Position numbers and translations under genes: made by a program
Shown here: one piece after another, positions 7,264 to 15,368 of the stretch
Numbering within the stretch: position 1 is the first letter of the stretch
How the letters are laid out: every line of letters starts with the position of its first letter
From: DASPXK01 sp035637315
GTDB lineage: Bacteria; Chloroflexota; UBA6077; JACCZL01
Length of the DNA stretch: 34,110 bases
NCBI GenBank assembly: GCA_035637315.1
Contig: DASPXK010000343.1
Coordinates: 1-34,110, forward strand
Direction: 5' to 3'
Notes under the pieces: model-generated
Database searches by the model: none
Told to the model about the DNA's origin: nothing
Seen by the model: only the letters and a program-made list of their open reading frames with translations

Positions 7264-10109
7264 TACGGAACGGTCGCGACGCGCGACTCCTGACTCGCGA
7301 CTCCGTCGATCCACTCCCGCGCGGCGCAGCCGGCCTCGGCCGCCGGGCCGACGCGAACCTCGCAGGCTGGTAGCGAGCGCAGGAACGCCCAGCGGTACGA
7401 CCGGCTGCGCAGTCGGCCGTCGAGCACGACCATGACGCCCCGGTCGCTCTGGCTGCGAATCAGGCGCCCGAAGCCCTGGCGGAAACGAAGCACCGCCTGG
7501 GGCAGTGCGTACTGGGTGAACGGGTCCTCGAACTGCTCGCTGCGAGCCTCGAAGATGGGGTCGGTCGGCAGCGCAAACGGCAGCCGCGCCATGATCAAGC
7601 AGCTCAGCGCTTCGCCGACGACGTCGATGCCCTCCCAGAAGCTATTTGTCCCCATCAGCACCGACGCTGGCCCACTCTTGAAGGTCTCGAGCAATCGAGC
7701 CCGCGAGGTGCCGTCCATCCTCTGGCCGAGTAGGATCACCTTGCGGGCGTCGAGCGCCTCACGCAGCGCCTGGTACGTGGTCCGCAGCTGGTTGTGCGAC
7801 GTGAACAGCACCAGCGTGCGCCCGCCAAGCTCGCTGGTGACGTCGAGGATCGTCCGCTCGACCGACTTCTGGTAACCAGGGTGGCCAGGCTCAGGCCCGT
7901 CGGATGGAATGTAGACCAACGTCGAGGTGGCGTAGTCGAACGGCGAACCGACGGTCAGCTCGAGCCCATCGAGCACCCCCAGCCGCTCTCGAATGTAGCG
8001 AAAGCTGCCCTCAGTGGTCAGCGTCGCGGAGGTCATGACGACCGCTTGCTTCGGGTCGATCAGCTGATCGCGCAGGACGTCGCCGACGTTGAGTGGGGCC
8101 ACGTTCACGCCGAGCTCGCCCGTCTGCCCAAGGCTCAGCCAGGCGATGAGGCTGGCGTCCGCCTCCGCGATCACCCGCTGAAGCTGGATCCGTAGGCCGT
8201 CCCAAAACGTCGCCTGGGCGGCCAGCTCGCCGCCGATCGCATCGACCCGCTCATCCTGGCGGGCGCTCTCCTCGAGCCTCTGGAGCAGGTCCGCCAGTGT
8301 GCGCTGGAGGGCGAGCACCCGCTTGCCTACCTCGGCCCAGAGGACGTCGATCTCCGACCAGTCGGGCTGGGCCCGCGCACCACGCGTGATCCGAACGGTG
8401 AGCTGGCCTGCGTCGCCCCGCTCGGCGCGCGCGTGCAGGAACTCGCCGAGCAGCTTGAAAAGATCACTCAGTCCCTCGCGTACGACTCGGACCTCGCCGC
8501 CACCCCGCGTGGCAAGCTCAGCCGCTGTGCGCCTGGCCAGGTCGTCCACCGCCATTCTTCGGAGCGCGCCCGCCCCTTCGGCGATCAGGCCCACCAGGCG
8601 CCCGCCAGAGATCTCGGCCAGCTCATTCAGACGCCGCAACGCCTCACGCTCCGTGACCCGGTAGCTGAGCTGCGTGGTCGCCTCATCCTCCAGGTGGTGG
8701 GCCTCGTCGATGACCAGATAGACGTACTCGGGTAAGACCTGATTGCCGGTCATCAGGTCGGAGAGGAGCAGGGAGTGGTTGACGATCACCAGATGAGCGT
8801 TCTCGGCCGCCCGCCGCGCGCGGGCGACGAAACACAACCCCTGGCGATGAAAGGTGCAGCGGAGCGGTGAGCACGCTTCGGCGACGGCGGCGAGTTTGCC
8901 CCAGACCTCCTCCTCGCCGGGCCCCAGTTTCAGCTCGGCACGGTCTCCCGTCGTCGTCCGCGGCAGCCAGAGCAGGGTCTTGATCAGCACCATCCGCTCG
9001 GTCGGCGTGGGCGCGTCGGCGCCCAGGAGCGTCAGCCAGCGCCGTAAGCAGAGGTAATTGTTGCGGCCCTTCACCACCGCCACGCGGGCCGGCAGGCCGG
9101 TCGCCCTGATCAAGTCCGGCAGGTCCTTCTCGCAGAGCTGGTCTTGCAAGTTGATCGTGTTGGTCGAGATGACCACTCGGCGGTTATTGGCCACCGCCAA
9201 GTGGGCAGCCGGCAGCAGGTAGGCCAGCGATTTCCCGGTCCCGGTCCCGGCCTCGACGAGCAGTGTCTCTGTGTTATTGAACGCCTCGGCAACCGCGGCC
9301 AGCATCTGGAGCTGCTCGGGTCGCTCTTCGAACCCGACGATCGCCTGGGCGATTGGCCCGCCAGCCCGAAGCGAGGCGCTCAACGACTCGACGTCCAGCG
9401 CCGAGAATCGCTCGTTCGGAATGAGTGGATCGCGTTGGACCGGCCGACCTATCGCGGCCAGCGGACCGGGCAGGCCGCCCAGCTCGTCCCCCGCCGAGCC
9501 CGAGCTGGACTGCCGATCAAGTCGGGCCCGATGGGCCTCCGCGAAGACGAGTTTGAGCGGCCAGTCGAGCGGGGCGGCCAGACGCGTGATCTTCGCGAGG
9601 ACGTCCGCGTCCAGCTTGGCGGCGAGCCGGGCGAGCGCCAGGAACACGTCGCGCGCCAACAGCGCGTCTGGCAGCGCTCGGTGACGACGAGTGGACGGCA
9701 GAGCCAGATCGCTCGCGATCGACTGCAAGTCGTAGGCGCTCAGGCCGGGGCGGAGGAGCATCGCCAACTCAAAGGTGTCCAGTTGCGGGTTGCCGACGCT
9801 CAGGCCAGCCCGCCGCAGGTGCTCGACGTCGAGGCAGATCGATTGGCCGACAAGCGGACATCCGCCGATGAAGCTCGAGAGTCGTGGCAGGATCTGCTCG
9901 AGGGAGTCCGCGGTCGCCAGTTCGTCAGCGGTGAGCCCGGTCAACTCGCCGATTCGGTGCGAAAGCTTGCCAGCAGGACGCACGAGCGAGCTGAACGTGT
10001 CGAGCGTCTGATCGCCCCGAAACTTAACCGCACCGACCTCGATGATCTCGGAGCTATTCCCCTTGTCCAGCAGCTCGAGGTCAAGCGATACAAGGGGCAG
10101 ATCGATCAC
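7263..10109 (-). CDS. dinG: DinG-family helicase with N-terminal DnaQ-like exonuclease domain
   Basis: An XPD/DinG-type superfamily 2 DNA helicase of 948 residues, likely acting on damaged or stalled DNA (R-loops, forks). Residues 1-165 form a DEDDh 3'-5' exonuclease domain: Asp10 and Glu12 (LDLE), Asp94 and the His143-x4-Asp148 motif. The helicase follows: Walker A EAGTGTGKS (286-294), Cys354, Cys413, Cys418 and Cys426 spaced as the four iron-sulfur ligands of DinG, and DEAH (468-471). Late motifs include ATLTTEGSF, GTNSFWEGIDV and QGFGRLIRS. All key exonuclease acids are present, though motif II (GQSICLD) departs from the common GHN pattern. The start is GTG at 10107-10109. The domain layout matches Firmicutes DinG rather than E. 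coli DinG. A small membrane-protein gene on the same strand lies about 90 bp upstream. Confidence 0.94.
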   Translation of the reverse strand: MIDLPLVSLDLELLDKGNSSEIIEVGAVKFRGDQTLDTFSSLVRPAGKLSHRIGELTGLTADELATADSLEQILPRLSSFIGGCPLVGQSICLDVEHLRRAGLSVGNPQLDTFELAMLLRPGLSAYDLQSIASDLALPSTRRHRALPDALLARDVFLALARLAAKLDADVLAKITRLAAPLDWPLKLVFAEAHRARLDRQSSSGSAGDELGGLPGPLAAIGRPVQRDPLIPNERFSALDVESLSASLRAGGPIAQAIVGFEERPEQLQMLAAVAEAFNNTETLLVEAGTGTGKSLAYLLPAAHLAVANNRRVVISTNTINLQDQLCEKDLPDLIRATGLPARVAVVKGRNNYLCLRRWLTLLGADAPTPTERMVLIKTLLWLPRTTTGDRAELKLGPGEEEVWGKLAAVAEACSPLRCTFHRQGLCFVARARRAAENAHLVIVNHSLLLSDLMTGNQVLPEYVYLVIDEAHHLEDEATTQLSYRVTEREALRRLNELAEISGGRLVGLIAEGAGALRRMAVDDLARRTAAELATRGGGEVRVVREGLSDLFKLLGEFLHARAERGDAGQLTVRITRGARAQPDWSEIDVLWAEVGKRVLALQRTLADLLQRLEESARQDERVDAIGGELAAQATFWDGLRIQLQRVIAEADASLIAWLSLGQTGELGVNVAPLNVGDVLRDQLIDPKQAVVMTSATLTTEGSFRYIRERLGVLDGLELTVGSPFDYATSTLVYIPSDGPEPGHPGYQKSVERTILDVTSELGGRTLVLFTSHNQLRTTYQALREALDARKVILLGQRMDGTSRARLLETFKSGPASVLMGTNSFWEGIDVVGEALSCLIMARLPFALPTDPIFEARSEQFEDPFTQYALPQAVLRFRQGFGRLIRSQSDRGVMVVLDGRLRSRSYRWAFLRSLPACEVRVGPAAEAGCAAREWIDGVASQESRVATVP

Positions 10110-10166
10110 GGGGCCTCACAGGAAGCGAGCGTGTCCCATGGTAGCACGCAGCCCCGCGTCCACAAG

Positions 10167-10200
10167 CTCCCCCTTCCCTTCAGAGAAGGGGTCGGGGGGT
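10167..10200. repeat. Dispersed palindromic repeat, CCCTCTCCC family, diverged copy
   Basis: CCCCTTC and GAAGGGG arms around an 8-base loop are followed by GTCGGGGGG, the usual order of blocks of this family. It sits between the small membrane protein gene (stop at 10200) and dinG. Apart from this hairpin, nothing is seen in the 90-bp gap. Confidence 0.55.
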
Positions 10201-10538
10201 CAGGTCCGCCCGAGCCGTCGGTTGATCTGGCGGCTGATCGCCCGGCGGACAAGATGCTGGACGATCGGATTCGACGCCAGGCGGAAGGCGATCGGGAACA
10301 GCGCGATGCCGGCCCTGGCCTGCTTGCCGACTCGGCCGGCGCCGTCCACACGGTCGAGGATCGGCCCGAGATCCCGACGACCGCTTCTGCGTGGTGGAAA
10401 CCTGCCGGCCAGCCAGAGCCCAGCCGCGCTCCCGCCGCCCACCGCCAGTATCAACACCACAACCGCCGGCCGCGCCCGCAACGCAGCCAGGCCGCTGCCG
10501 CTTACCCTCACAACGTCTCTGCCAAACTCACCAAGCAT
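10200..10538 (-). CDS. Small membrane protein of unknown function
   Basis: A 112-residue protein that I do not recognise. A hydrophobic stretch at about residues 25-46 (from PAVVVLILAVGG to GLWLAG) is a likely membrane anchor. It is followed by a basic patch (RFPPRRSGRR) and a basic C-terminal half (HLVRRAISRQINRRLGR) that could form an amphipathic helix on the membrane surface. The frame continues upstream to 10574, but the ATG at 10536-10538 has a strong GGAGGAGGG site directly before it. It lies between pbpA upstream and dinG downstream on the same strand, so it may share the wall operon's transcript. The good ribosome site and codon pattern argue for a real gene. Confidence 0.6.
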   Translation of the reverse strand: MLGEFGRDVVRVSGSGLAALRARPAVVVLILAVGGGSAAGLWLAGRFPPRRSGRRDLGPILDRVDGAGRVGKQARAGIALFPIAFRLASNPIVQHLVRRAISRQINRRLGRT

Positions 10539-10606
10539 CGATCCCTCCTCCAGCCAGCGCTCGTCCCTGGCCATCCCTTGTCCCTCGCCATGCCTATCCC
10601 CGATCC

Positions 10607-10640
10607 CTATCCTGTATCCCCTATCCTGTATCCCCTATCG
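10607..10640. repeat. 14-bp tandem repeat at the end of pbpA
   Basis: The unit CTATCCTGTATCCC occurs twice in a row (10607-10620, 10621-10634), then a third partial unit (CTATCG) begins exactly at pbpA's stop codon (CTA on plus, TAG in the gene). Further upstream the less regular TATCCCCGATCC continues the pattern. A second array with the same 14-bp period and the same CTATC start lies at the end of aspS (18330-18381). Confidence 0.8.
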
Positions 10641-12116
10641 TTTGTAGAGGTCGAGCGCCGCCTTCATCACGCGCTGGCCCGCTGGCGTGGCGAACTGAGT
10701 GCCCGAGCCGCGATGCTCGAAGATCACCGCCACAGCCACCCTCGGATTGTCGGCTGGCGCGTAGCCAACGAACCAGGAGTGGGGAGTCGCTCCCCCGGGC
10801 CCAGCCTCGGCGGTGCCGGTCTTGCCGGCAACCTTGACGCCCGGTATTTTCGCCGGCTGCGCATAGGCCGCCTCCACGCTCAACTGCATCATCTGATTGA
10901 GGGCGGCCGCTGTGTCCGGCTTCACCACCCGTCCGAGCGAGCCGCCGGGCCGGTTCAGCTGTGAAACGGCGCCGCCAGGCGCGCGAGCCTCATCCCCCAG
11001 GTAGGGCGCGGGCATCACGCCGCCGTTGGCGATGGTGGCGGCCGCCAGCGCCATCACCAGCGGCGTGGATTGGATCTCGCCCTGCCCAAAGCCCGTCTGG
11101 CCAAGCAGCGAAGGGTACCAGTCACCGTCGCCTTTGAGGCGGCTGACCGCTACAGGAAGCTCGAAGGGGATCTCCTTCCCAAATCCAAATCTGGCCGCGT
11201 ACTCCTGCAATCGCTCGACGCTCGGCTGAATCCCATTCGCTTCCCAGCCCAATGGACGCTTGAGATCGTCGCCCAGGACCAGCGGCCCGGCGCCTAGCTC
11301 CAGCCCAGTCAACGCGAACGTCCGGTTGCACGACCAGGCGAACGCCTCCCGGAAGTTGATTTCGGCTAGCTGGGCATGGTTGCGGCAATCAACCTTCAAG
11401 CCGGCCAGGTCCATCTGGGTTGTGCAGCGGTACTTGGCGTCCAGATTGACCAGCCCAAGGTCGATCGCCGCCGCGGCTGTGACCAGCTTGAAGATCGAGC
11501 CGGGCGTGTAGGCCGACTGGCTCGCACGGTTGAACAACGGCTGGCTCGGGTCGTGCGTGAGGGTCGACCACGACTCGTCGAGCCGATTTGGGTCAAAAGT
11601 CGGCGAACTGGCTAGAGCCAGTATGGCGCCGGTCTTGGGATCGAGTGCCACGACGGCGCCCGGCCAGCTTCCCAGCGCCTCCTGCGCCATCTGCTGAAGC
11701 CGTGCGTCGATCGTCAGGATCACCTCCGACCCGACGGTTCGGCGATGGAGCAGCGAGCTCCACAGCGCCTCCAGTGGGTTGGCTGAGCGAGCGCCTCGGA
11801 GGTAGTCGTCATAGCGCGCCTCGACGTTCGTCTCGCCGTAGCGGGGGCTGAAATACCCGGTCACATGGGTCGTGCCTGGACGCGGATAGGACCGCGCCGG
11901 CCCGGACGGAGTCTCTGTGGTCTGCGCGAGGACCTCGCCGTTCCGATCCAGAATCCGACCGCGGAGAACCTGGCGAGCCTCCTCTTCGACGCGAGGGTTG
12001 GTCGATCGGCTGACCAGCTCGGCCCGCCGGAAGAACTGCCAGTAGCCGAGCGTCAGTCCGACGATCGCGAATCCGAGCGTCAGTGCCAGGTGTAGCCGAC
12101 CGATCGCCGTTCGCAC
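10635..12116 (-). CDS. pbpA: Class B penicillin-binding protein (PbpA/PBP2-like transpeptidase)
   Basis: Cross-links peptidoglycan as the partner of the RodA polymerase. This 493-residue protein has an N-terminal membrane anchor (about residues 8-28), a short dimerisation/pedestal part starting RGRILDRNGEVLA, and a transpeptidase domain with all three catalytic motifs: Ser207-x-x-Lys210 (TPGSIFK), Ser262-Cys-Asn264 and Lys432-Thr-Gly434 (GKTGTAEA). The size and the short pedestal resemble actinobacterial PbpA more than PBP2 of E. coli (about 630). The GTG start (12114-12116) is 2 bp after the rodA stop, so the two are coupled. The neighbours rodA, fhaB and fhaA complete an elongation/septal module. 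The stop lies in a 14-bp tandem repeat. Confidence 0.94.
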   Translation of the reverse strand: MRTAIGRLHLALTLGFAIVGLTLGYWQFFRRAELVSRSTNPRVEEEARQVLRGRILDRNGEVLAQTTETPSGPARSYPRPGTTHVTGYFSPRYGETNVEARYDDYLRGARSANPLEALWSSLLHRRTVGSEVILTIDARLQQMAQEALGSWPGAVVALDPKTGAILALASSPTFDPNRLDESWSTLTHDPSQPLFNRASQSAYTPGSIFKLVTAAAAIDLGLVNLDAKYRCTTQMDLAGLKVDCRNHAQLAEINFREAFAWSCNRTFALTGLELGAGPLVLGDDLKRPLGWEANGIQPSVERLQEYAARFGFGKEIPFELPVAVSRLKGDGDWYPSLLGQTGFGQGEIQSTPLVMALAAATIANGGVMPAPYLGDEARAPGGAVSQLNRPGGSLGRVVKPDTAAALNQMMQLSVEAAYAQPAKIPGVKVAGKTGTAEAGPGGATPHSWFVGYAPADNPRVAVAVIFEHRGSGTQFATPAGQRVMKAALDLYKR

Positions 12117-12118
12117 TC

Positions 12119-13402
12119 TCAGGGCCTCCTCGTCTCGGCCGAAACCGCCAGCAATAGCCCGAGGATCAGGAAGTTAGCCAGGATCGAGCTGCCGCCGTAG
12201 CTCAGCAGAGGCAGCGTTACACCGGTCAGCGGCATCAGGTCGAGCGCACCCCCGAGGATCACCAGTGACTGCACTCCGACGACGGTCGTCAGCCCCGCCG
12301 CCAGCAAGGCGCCGAACGAGTCCCGACACTCGAGCGCGATCTTGAAACCCCGATACACCAGCAGCAGATAGAGCGCAACCACCGCGAGCGAGCCCGCCAG
12401 GCCGAGCTCTTCGCCGATCGCAGCGATAATGAAGTCGGTGTGGACGGCCGGTACGTACTCCGGGTAGCCGAAGGTCAGTCCTGAGCCGAACAGGCCGCCG
12501 GCCGCGAGAGCAGTGAGACCCTGGACGAGCTGGTACCCAGACGACTCCGCCTTCGACCAGGGGTCAAGCCAGATGTCGACTCGGAGCTGGACATGGCTGA
12601 AGGCCCGATACGTTAGGGCCGCACCGACGACGAACAAAGCCAGCCCGAGCACCACGTAGCTCGACCTCCCGCTTGCGACGTAGAGCATCGCCAGGAAAAT
12701 GCTGTAGAAGAGCAGCGCCGCCCCGAGGTCACGCTGCAGCGTCAGCACGAGCAGCGACAACAGCAGCATCAGGAACAGCGGCGTCAGATAGGGGATTGGC
12801 GGCAAGGTGATCGGCCCGAAGCGTGGGCCGCCGTAGGTCAGCAGCTCACGATAGTCGTCCAGATAGGAGGCGAAGAAAATCACGAGCAAGACCTTCAAGA
12901 TCTCAGATGGCTGGAAGAATACTCCGCCAAACCCTAGCCAGAGGCGCGCGCCGCTGCCGTTCGGGTCGATCCCGAGCGCGAACGTCGAGATGACCAGCAG
13001 CAGGCCCGCCGCCGCGCACAGGTAGCGGTAGCGCCTCAGCCACGACACCCCGGGCAGCAGCGTCAGCGTGGCGACCATGACGGCAAACCCCAACCCGACC
13101 CACAGGCTCTGGCGTAGGCCGAGGGTGGGCACCAGCCGGGTCACCATGACCTGGCCCAGCGCGCACAGCGTGGCCGCGATCGGGAAGAGGAGCTGGTCGG
13201 CGTGTGGATAGGCGCGAGTCAACCAGACGTGCGTGGCCACGAGACAGGCGGCGAAGGTGAAGCCCGCGCCAAGGTTGCGCGGCGCCAGCTCGCGGCCCTG
13301 AGCGAGGATCAGGAGGGCAAGCCCGACCAGAAGGAGAGCGGCTGGGAAGAGGAGCAGGCCCAGCTCGATCCCGCGCCAGGTGCGCGCCACAGGTCGACTC
13401 AC
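12119..13402 (-). CDS. rodA: SEDS peptidoglycan glycosyltransferase (RodA/FtsW family)
   Basis: An integral membrane protein of 427 residues that polymerises lipid II into glycan strands. About ten hydrophobic segments are visible. The signature SEDS regions are present: RVDIWLDPW, YQLVQG, the GSGLTFG-YPEYVPAVHTDFI loop and IGEELGLAGS, and the C-terminal PLTGVTLPLLSYGGSS. The GTG start overlaps the fhaB stop by four bases (GTGA) and the stop is 2 bp before pbpA, a tight coupling typical of SEDS/PBP pairs. FtsW and SpoVE cannot be excluded from sequence alone, but the neighbouring PbpA-type partner and FHA genes match the rodA-pbpA arrangement of Actinobacteria. Confidence 0.94.
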   Translation of the reverse strand: MSRPVARTWRGIELGLLLFPAALLLVGLALLILAQGRELAPRNLGAGFTFAACLVATHVWLTRAYPHADQLLFPIAATLCALGQVMVTRLVPTLGLRQSLWVGLGFAVMVATLTLLPGVSWLRRYRYLCAAAGLLLVISTFALGIDPNGSGARLWLGFGGVFFQPSEILKVLLVIFFASYLDDYRELLTYGGPRFGPITLPPIPYLTPLFLMLLLSLLVLTLQRDLGAALLFYSIFLAMLYVASGRSSYVVLGLALFVVGAALTYRAFSHVQLRVDIWLDPWSKAESSGYQLVQGLTALAAGGLFGSGLTFGYPEYVPAVHTDFIIAAIGEELGLAGSLAVVALYLLLVYRGFKIALECRDSFGALLAAGLTTVVGVQSLVILGGALDLMPLTGVTLPLLSYGGSSILANFLILGLLLAVSAETRRP

Positions 13403-13866
13403 CGCGTCACCCTCAGACGGATGCTCCCAATCCCGATGACGTCGCCGGCGGCCAGGGCAACCTCACCGCGGACAGGGCTCTCGTTCACCAGTGTCCCGTT
13501 CATACTACCCTGGTCAGTCAGCCACCAGCCCCCGTCGCGGTAGACGATCACGGCGTGCTCGGCAGACACGAACGAGTCATCGAGCACGATGGTGTTCTGG
13601 CCCGAGCGGCCCAGCCGCGTTACCGACGCCAGCTCAAGTGGGTCGCCTTGCTCGAGGTCGGTCTGGCCCGGGTCGAGCACCACCAGCCGACCCAGGCGAG
13701 CGCCGCGCCCATCCTCCGCCGCGCGCGCCGATACGTCCCGCCGGACGGCCACCACGACCGCGAGCAGGAACAGGTACAGGATCGCCAGGAAGAGAACTCT
13801 GAGCGCCAGGATGGTCAGCTCGGTGGTAAGTTGGAGAATCGTCGTCCTCGCGCTCCCCCGACACAC
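13399..13866 (-). CDS. fhaB: Membrane-anchored FHA-domain protein (FhaB/FipA-like)
   Basis: A 155-residue protein with one N-terminal membrane segment (about residues 19-41, rich in Leu/Val/Ala) and a cytoplasmic FHA domain (about 70-155). The phosphothreonine-binding motifs are clear: LGRSGQNTIVL, SAEHAVI and the NGT of SMNGTLVN. FHA domains read phosphothreonine marks from Ser/Thr kinases, and in Actinobacteria FhaB sits at the head of the rodA-pbpA operon and recruits division factors. The frame is open to 14385 but that overlaps fhaA; the GTG at 13864-13866 is the only in-frame start directly before the membrane segment, though its ribosome site is weak. It ends four bases inside rodA. 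Confidence 0.85.
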   Translation of the reverse strand: MCRGSARTTILQLTTELTILALRVLFLAILYLFLLAVVVAVRRDVSARAAEDGRGARLGRLVVLDPGQTDLEQGDPLELASVTRLGRSGQNTIVLDDSFVSAEHAVIVYRDGGWWLTDQGSMNGTLVNESPVRGEVALAAGDVIGIGSIRLRVTR

Positions 13867-13871
13867 CGCAC

Positions 13872-13891
13872 GGACACGGCATGCCGTGTCC
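13872..13891. repeat. Perfect 20-bp palindrome before fhaB
   Basis: GGACACGGCATGCCGTGTCC reads the same on both strands without a mismatch or spacer. It lies in the 43-bp gap between fhaA and fhaB, 5 bp from the proposed fhaB start. It could be a dimeric regulator site, an RNA hairpin that affects fhaB translation, or a dispersed repeat; no second copy is in the window. Confidence 0.8.
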
Positions 13892-13909
13892 ACCTCCGCC
13901 CCCGCCCGC

Positions 13910-14659
13910 TCACCTGTCGACGAGCCGTACCACGATCCTGAAGCCGCCAAGCGAGAACTCGTCGCCATCTCCAAGGCGGCGCTCGGCAACGCGCTTTCCA
14001 GCAACCGCCGTGCCATTCGTGCTGCCGAGGTCGCGAACGAGATAAACGGAGCCGGTCCGTTGGATCTGGGCGTGATAGCGGGAGACCCGCGAGTCCGAGA
14101 TGACCACGTCGTTGTCGAGTGCCCGACCAAGCGAGGTGGTCTCGCGAGTGAGGCCGAACTGGCGACCGTCCTCCGCTTCCAGACGCGCTCCGACGGCCCG
14201 CCCGGTCGACGCGGCGACCCGGGGCATCGGGGCCGTGCCCGCCATCGGCACCTCGGCGACTCGAGTCCGCTCGGGCGGCGCGTCCTCGACGTCGGCCATG
14301 TGGGCTTCGACGCCAACCCCGCGCGGCCTGACGGTCTCGTCCATCTGAATCTCGACTCGCCAGCTGGCCACTGGACGCAGCCCACGATCGGCCGCGAACT
14401 GATCGAGGTAGCGCTCGATTCTGACCTCGAGACTGCGCTGATACGAAGCGAACTGAGCGAAGTCCGAGGGGTGCAGTGAGATCAGGTACTTGTTAGGTAC
14501 CTCGGGACCGTCCGGGCCGACCACTTGCTGCTCTTGCATCGCGCGACTAGCAGCCTTGGCGAGTTGGACCGGCTGGAGCCGGGTCCTGAACAGTCGACGG
14601 GACGTGCCCTCGACGGCATCCTCGAGGATCCGCTCGAGCCGCCCGAACACGTTCGCCAA
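13910..14659 (-). CDS. fhaA: FhaA-type protein: DUF3662 domain plus FHA domain
   Basis: A cytosolic phosphothreonine adaptor of 249 residues. The N-terminal ~115 residues match the FhaA N-terminal domain (FGRLERILEDAVEG, LQPVQLAKAASRAMQEQ, PNKYLISLHPSDF). A variable proline/charge-rich linker follows and the C-terminal ~85 residues are an FHA domain with SLGRALDNDVVI, SRYHAQI and the NGT of GSTNGTAV. In mycobacteria FhaA binds phosphorylated MviN and Ser/Thr kinases and restrains wall synthesis; a similar role is inferred here from its place upstream of fhaB-rodA-pbpA. The start is TTG at 14657-14659 with a very strong GGGGGGAG ribosome site. No kinase or phosphatase gene adjoins it in this window. 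A candidate minus-strand -10 (GATAAT, 14813-14818) would give a leader containing the palindrome at 14705-14768. Confidence 0.92.
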   Translation of the reverse strand: MANVFGRLERILEDAVEGTSRRLFRTRLQPVQLAKAASRAMQEQQVVGPDGPEVPNKYLISLHPSDFAQFASYQRSLEVRIERYLDQFAADRGLRPVASWRVEIQMDETVRPRGVGVEAHMADVEDAPPERTRVAEVPMAGTAPMPRVAASTGRAVGARLEAEDGRQFGLTRETTSLGRALDNDVVISDSRVSRYHAQIQRTGSVYLVRDLGSTNGTAVAGKRVAERRLGDGDEFSLGGFRIVVRLVDR

Positions 14660-14704
14660 GCTCCCCCCAAGGCGGTGGAATGCACTCCAGAGGCGCTCCC
14701 TCTC

Positions 14705-14768
14705 GTCATCCTGAGCGAAGCGAAGGATCGCCTACGCCACCGAGATCGTTCGCTTCGCTCAGGATGAC
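14705..14768. repeat. Dispersed palindrome, GTCATCCTGAGCGAAGCGAA family
   Basis: Two 25-bp arms (14705-14729 and 14744-14768) match in inverted order with one mismatch around a 14-bp spacer. Arm sequence begins GTCATCCTGAGCGAAGCGAA. It lies between the divergent fhaA and acpS genes, inside the likely fhaA leader. Related half-copies are at 28926-28936 and 33123-33203. Confidence 0.85.
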
Positions 14769-14860
14769 AGACGGGGACGCCCTCTGCGTCTCTGGGTGAG
14801 ACGATCGCGCTCATTATCCGTCCGGGTTGGCTCTGCCTCCAACCGGCCGTACGGACCGCT

Positions 14861-14869
14861 TGATATAAT
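14861..14869 (+). promoter_or_regulatory. Extended -10 promoter for acpS
   Basis: TGATATAAT is a perfect extended -10 element (TGnTATAAT), predicting a transcript start near 14876 and a leader of about 24 nt that carries the GAGGAGAGG ribosome site before the GTG at 14900. Confidence 0.7.
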
Positions 14870-14899
14870 GGCGCCGCTCGGGACAGCGGCGAGGAGAGG

Positions 14900-15295
14900 G
14901 TGCTAGAGACAGGCGTCGACATCGTGGAGATCGCGCGTGTCGGCAAACTCGCTCGGCGCTACGGCGACCGCTTTCGGGCTCGCGTCTATACCGAGCGCGA
15001 GTGGGCTGACTGCGCAGGCCGAGCCGAGTCCTTGGCCGCTCGCTTCGCCGCCAAGGAGGCAACGATCAAGGCGCTCGGCTCGCGCGAGCCGGCCCTTCAC
15101 GAGATCGAGGTCGTCCGTCCGCCCGACAGCGGACCACGCATCCGGCTGCGCGGAAGGGCTGCCGAGGTCGCCCGCCGCCAGGGTGTGCGCGAGCTCGCGC
15201 TGAGCCTGTCCCACGCCCACCAGCACGCCGTGGCGGTCGTCGTGCTCCTTCGCGATGGCCAGCGCTCACCGCCCTGGGACGAGCGCGCTCAGTGA
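14900..15295 (+). CDS. acpS: Holo-[acyl-carrier-protein] synthase
   Basis: Transfers 4'-phosphopantetheine from CoA to the serine of acyl carrier protein, activating fatty acid synthesis. The 131-residue protein has the AcpS hallmarks: GVDIVEI with the magnesium-binding Asp7, YTEREWADC, and RFAAKEATIKALG with Glu53, then the C-terminal SLSHAHQHAVAVVVL strand. The start is GTG at 14900, with GAGGAGAGG directly upstream and an extended -10 promoter 31 bp before. It is divergent from the fha-rodA-pbpA operon and is followed by a palindromic repeat, so it is probably transcribed alone. The last ten residues after VLLRDGQ are outside the usual fold. Confidence 0.95.
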   Translation: MLETGVDIVEIARVGKLARRYGDRFRARVYTEREWADCAGRAESLAARFAAKEATIKALGSREPALHEIEVVRPPDSGPRIRLRGRAAEVARRQGVRELALSLSHAHQHAVAVVVLLRDGQRSPPWDERAQ

Positions 15296-15325
15296 GCGCA
15301 CATCTGGCTGCGGGGTGGGGTACCG

Positions 15326-15351
15326 GCCCCCTTCCGCCTCGGGGAGGGGGC
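15326..15351. terminator. GC-rich inverted repeat after acpS (CCCTCTCCC-family relative)
   Basis: GCCCCCTTCC and GGGGAGGGGGC arms flank a short loop, followed by GGTCAGGGG and then CTTTC. It lies between the convergent acpS and the small membrane ORF and can act as a terminator. Otherwise nothing is seen in this 73-bp gap. Confidence 0.5.
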
Positions 15352-15368
15352 GCTTGGTCAGGGGTCTT

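Noticed and set aside
9144..10964. 606-codon open frame on plus across dinG and the small membrane gene
   Set aside because: Antisense to the well-supported dinG, the small membrane gene and the end of pbpA; composition is Arg/Gln-rich shadow translation.
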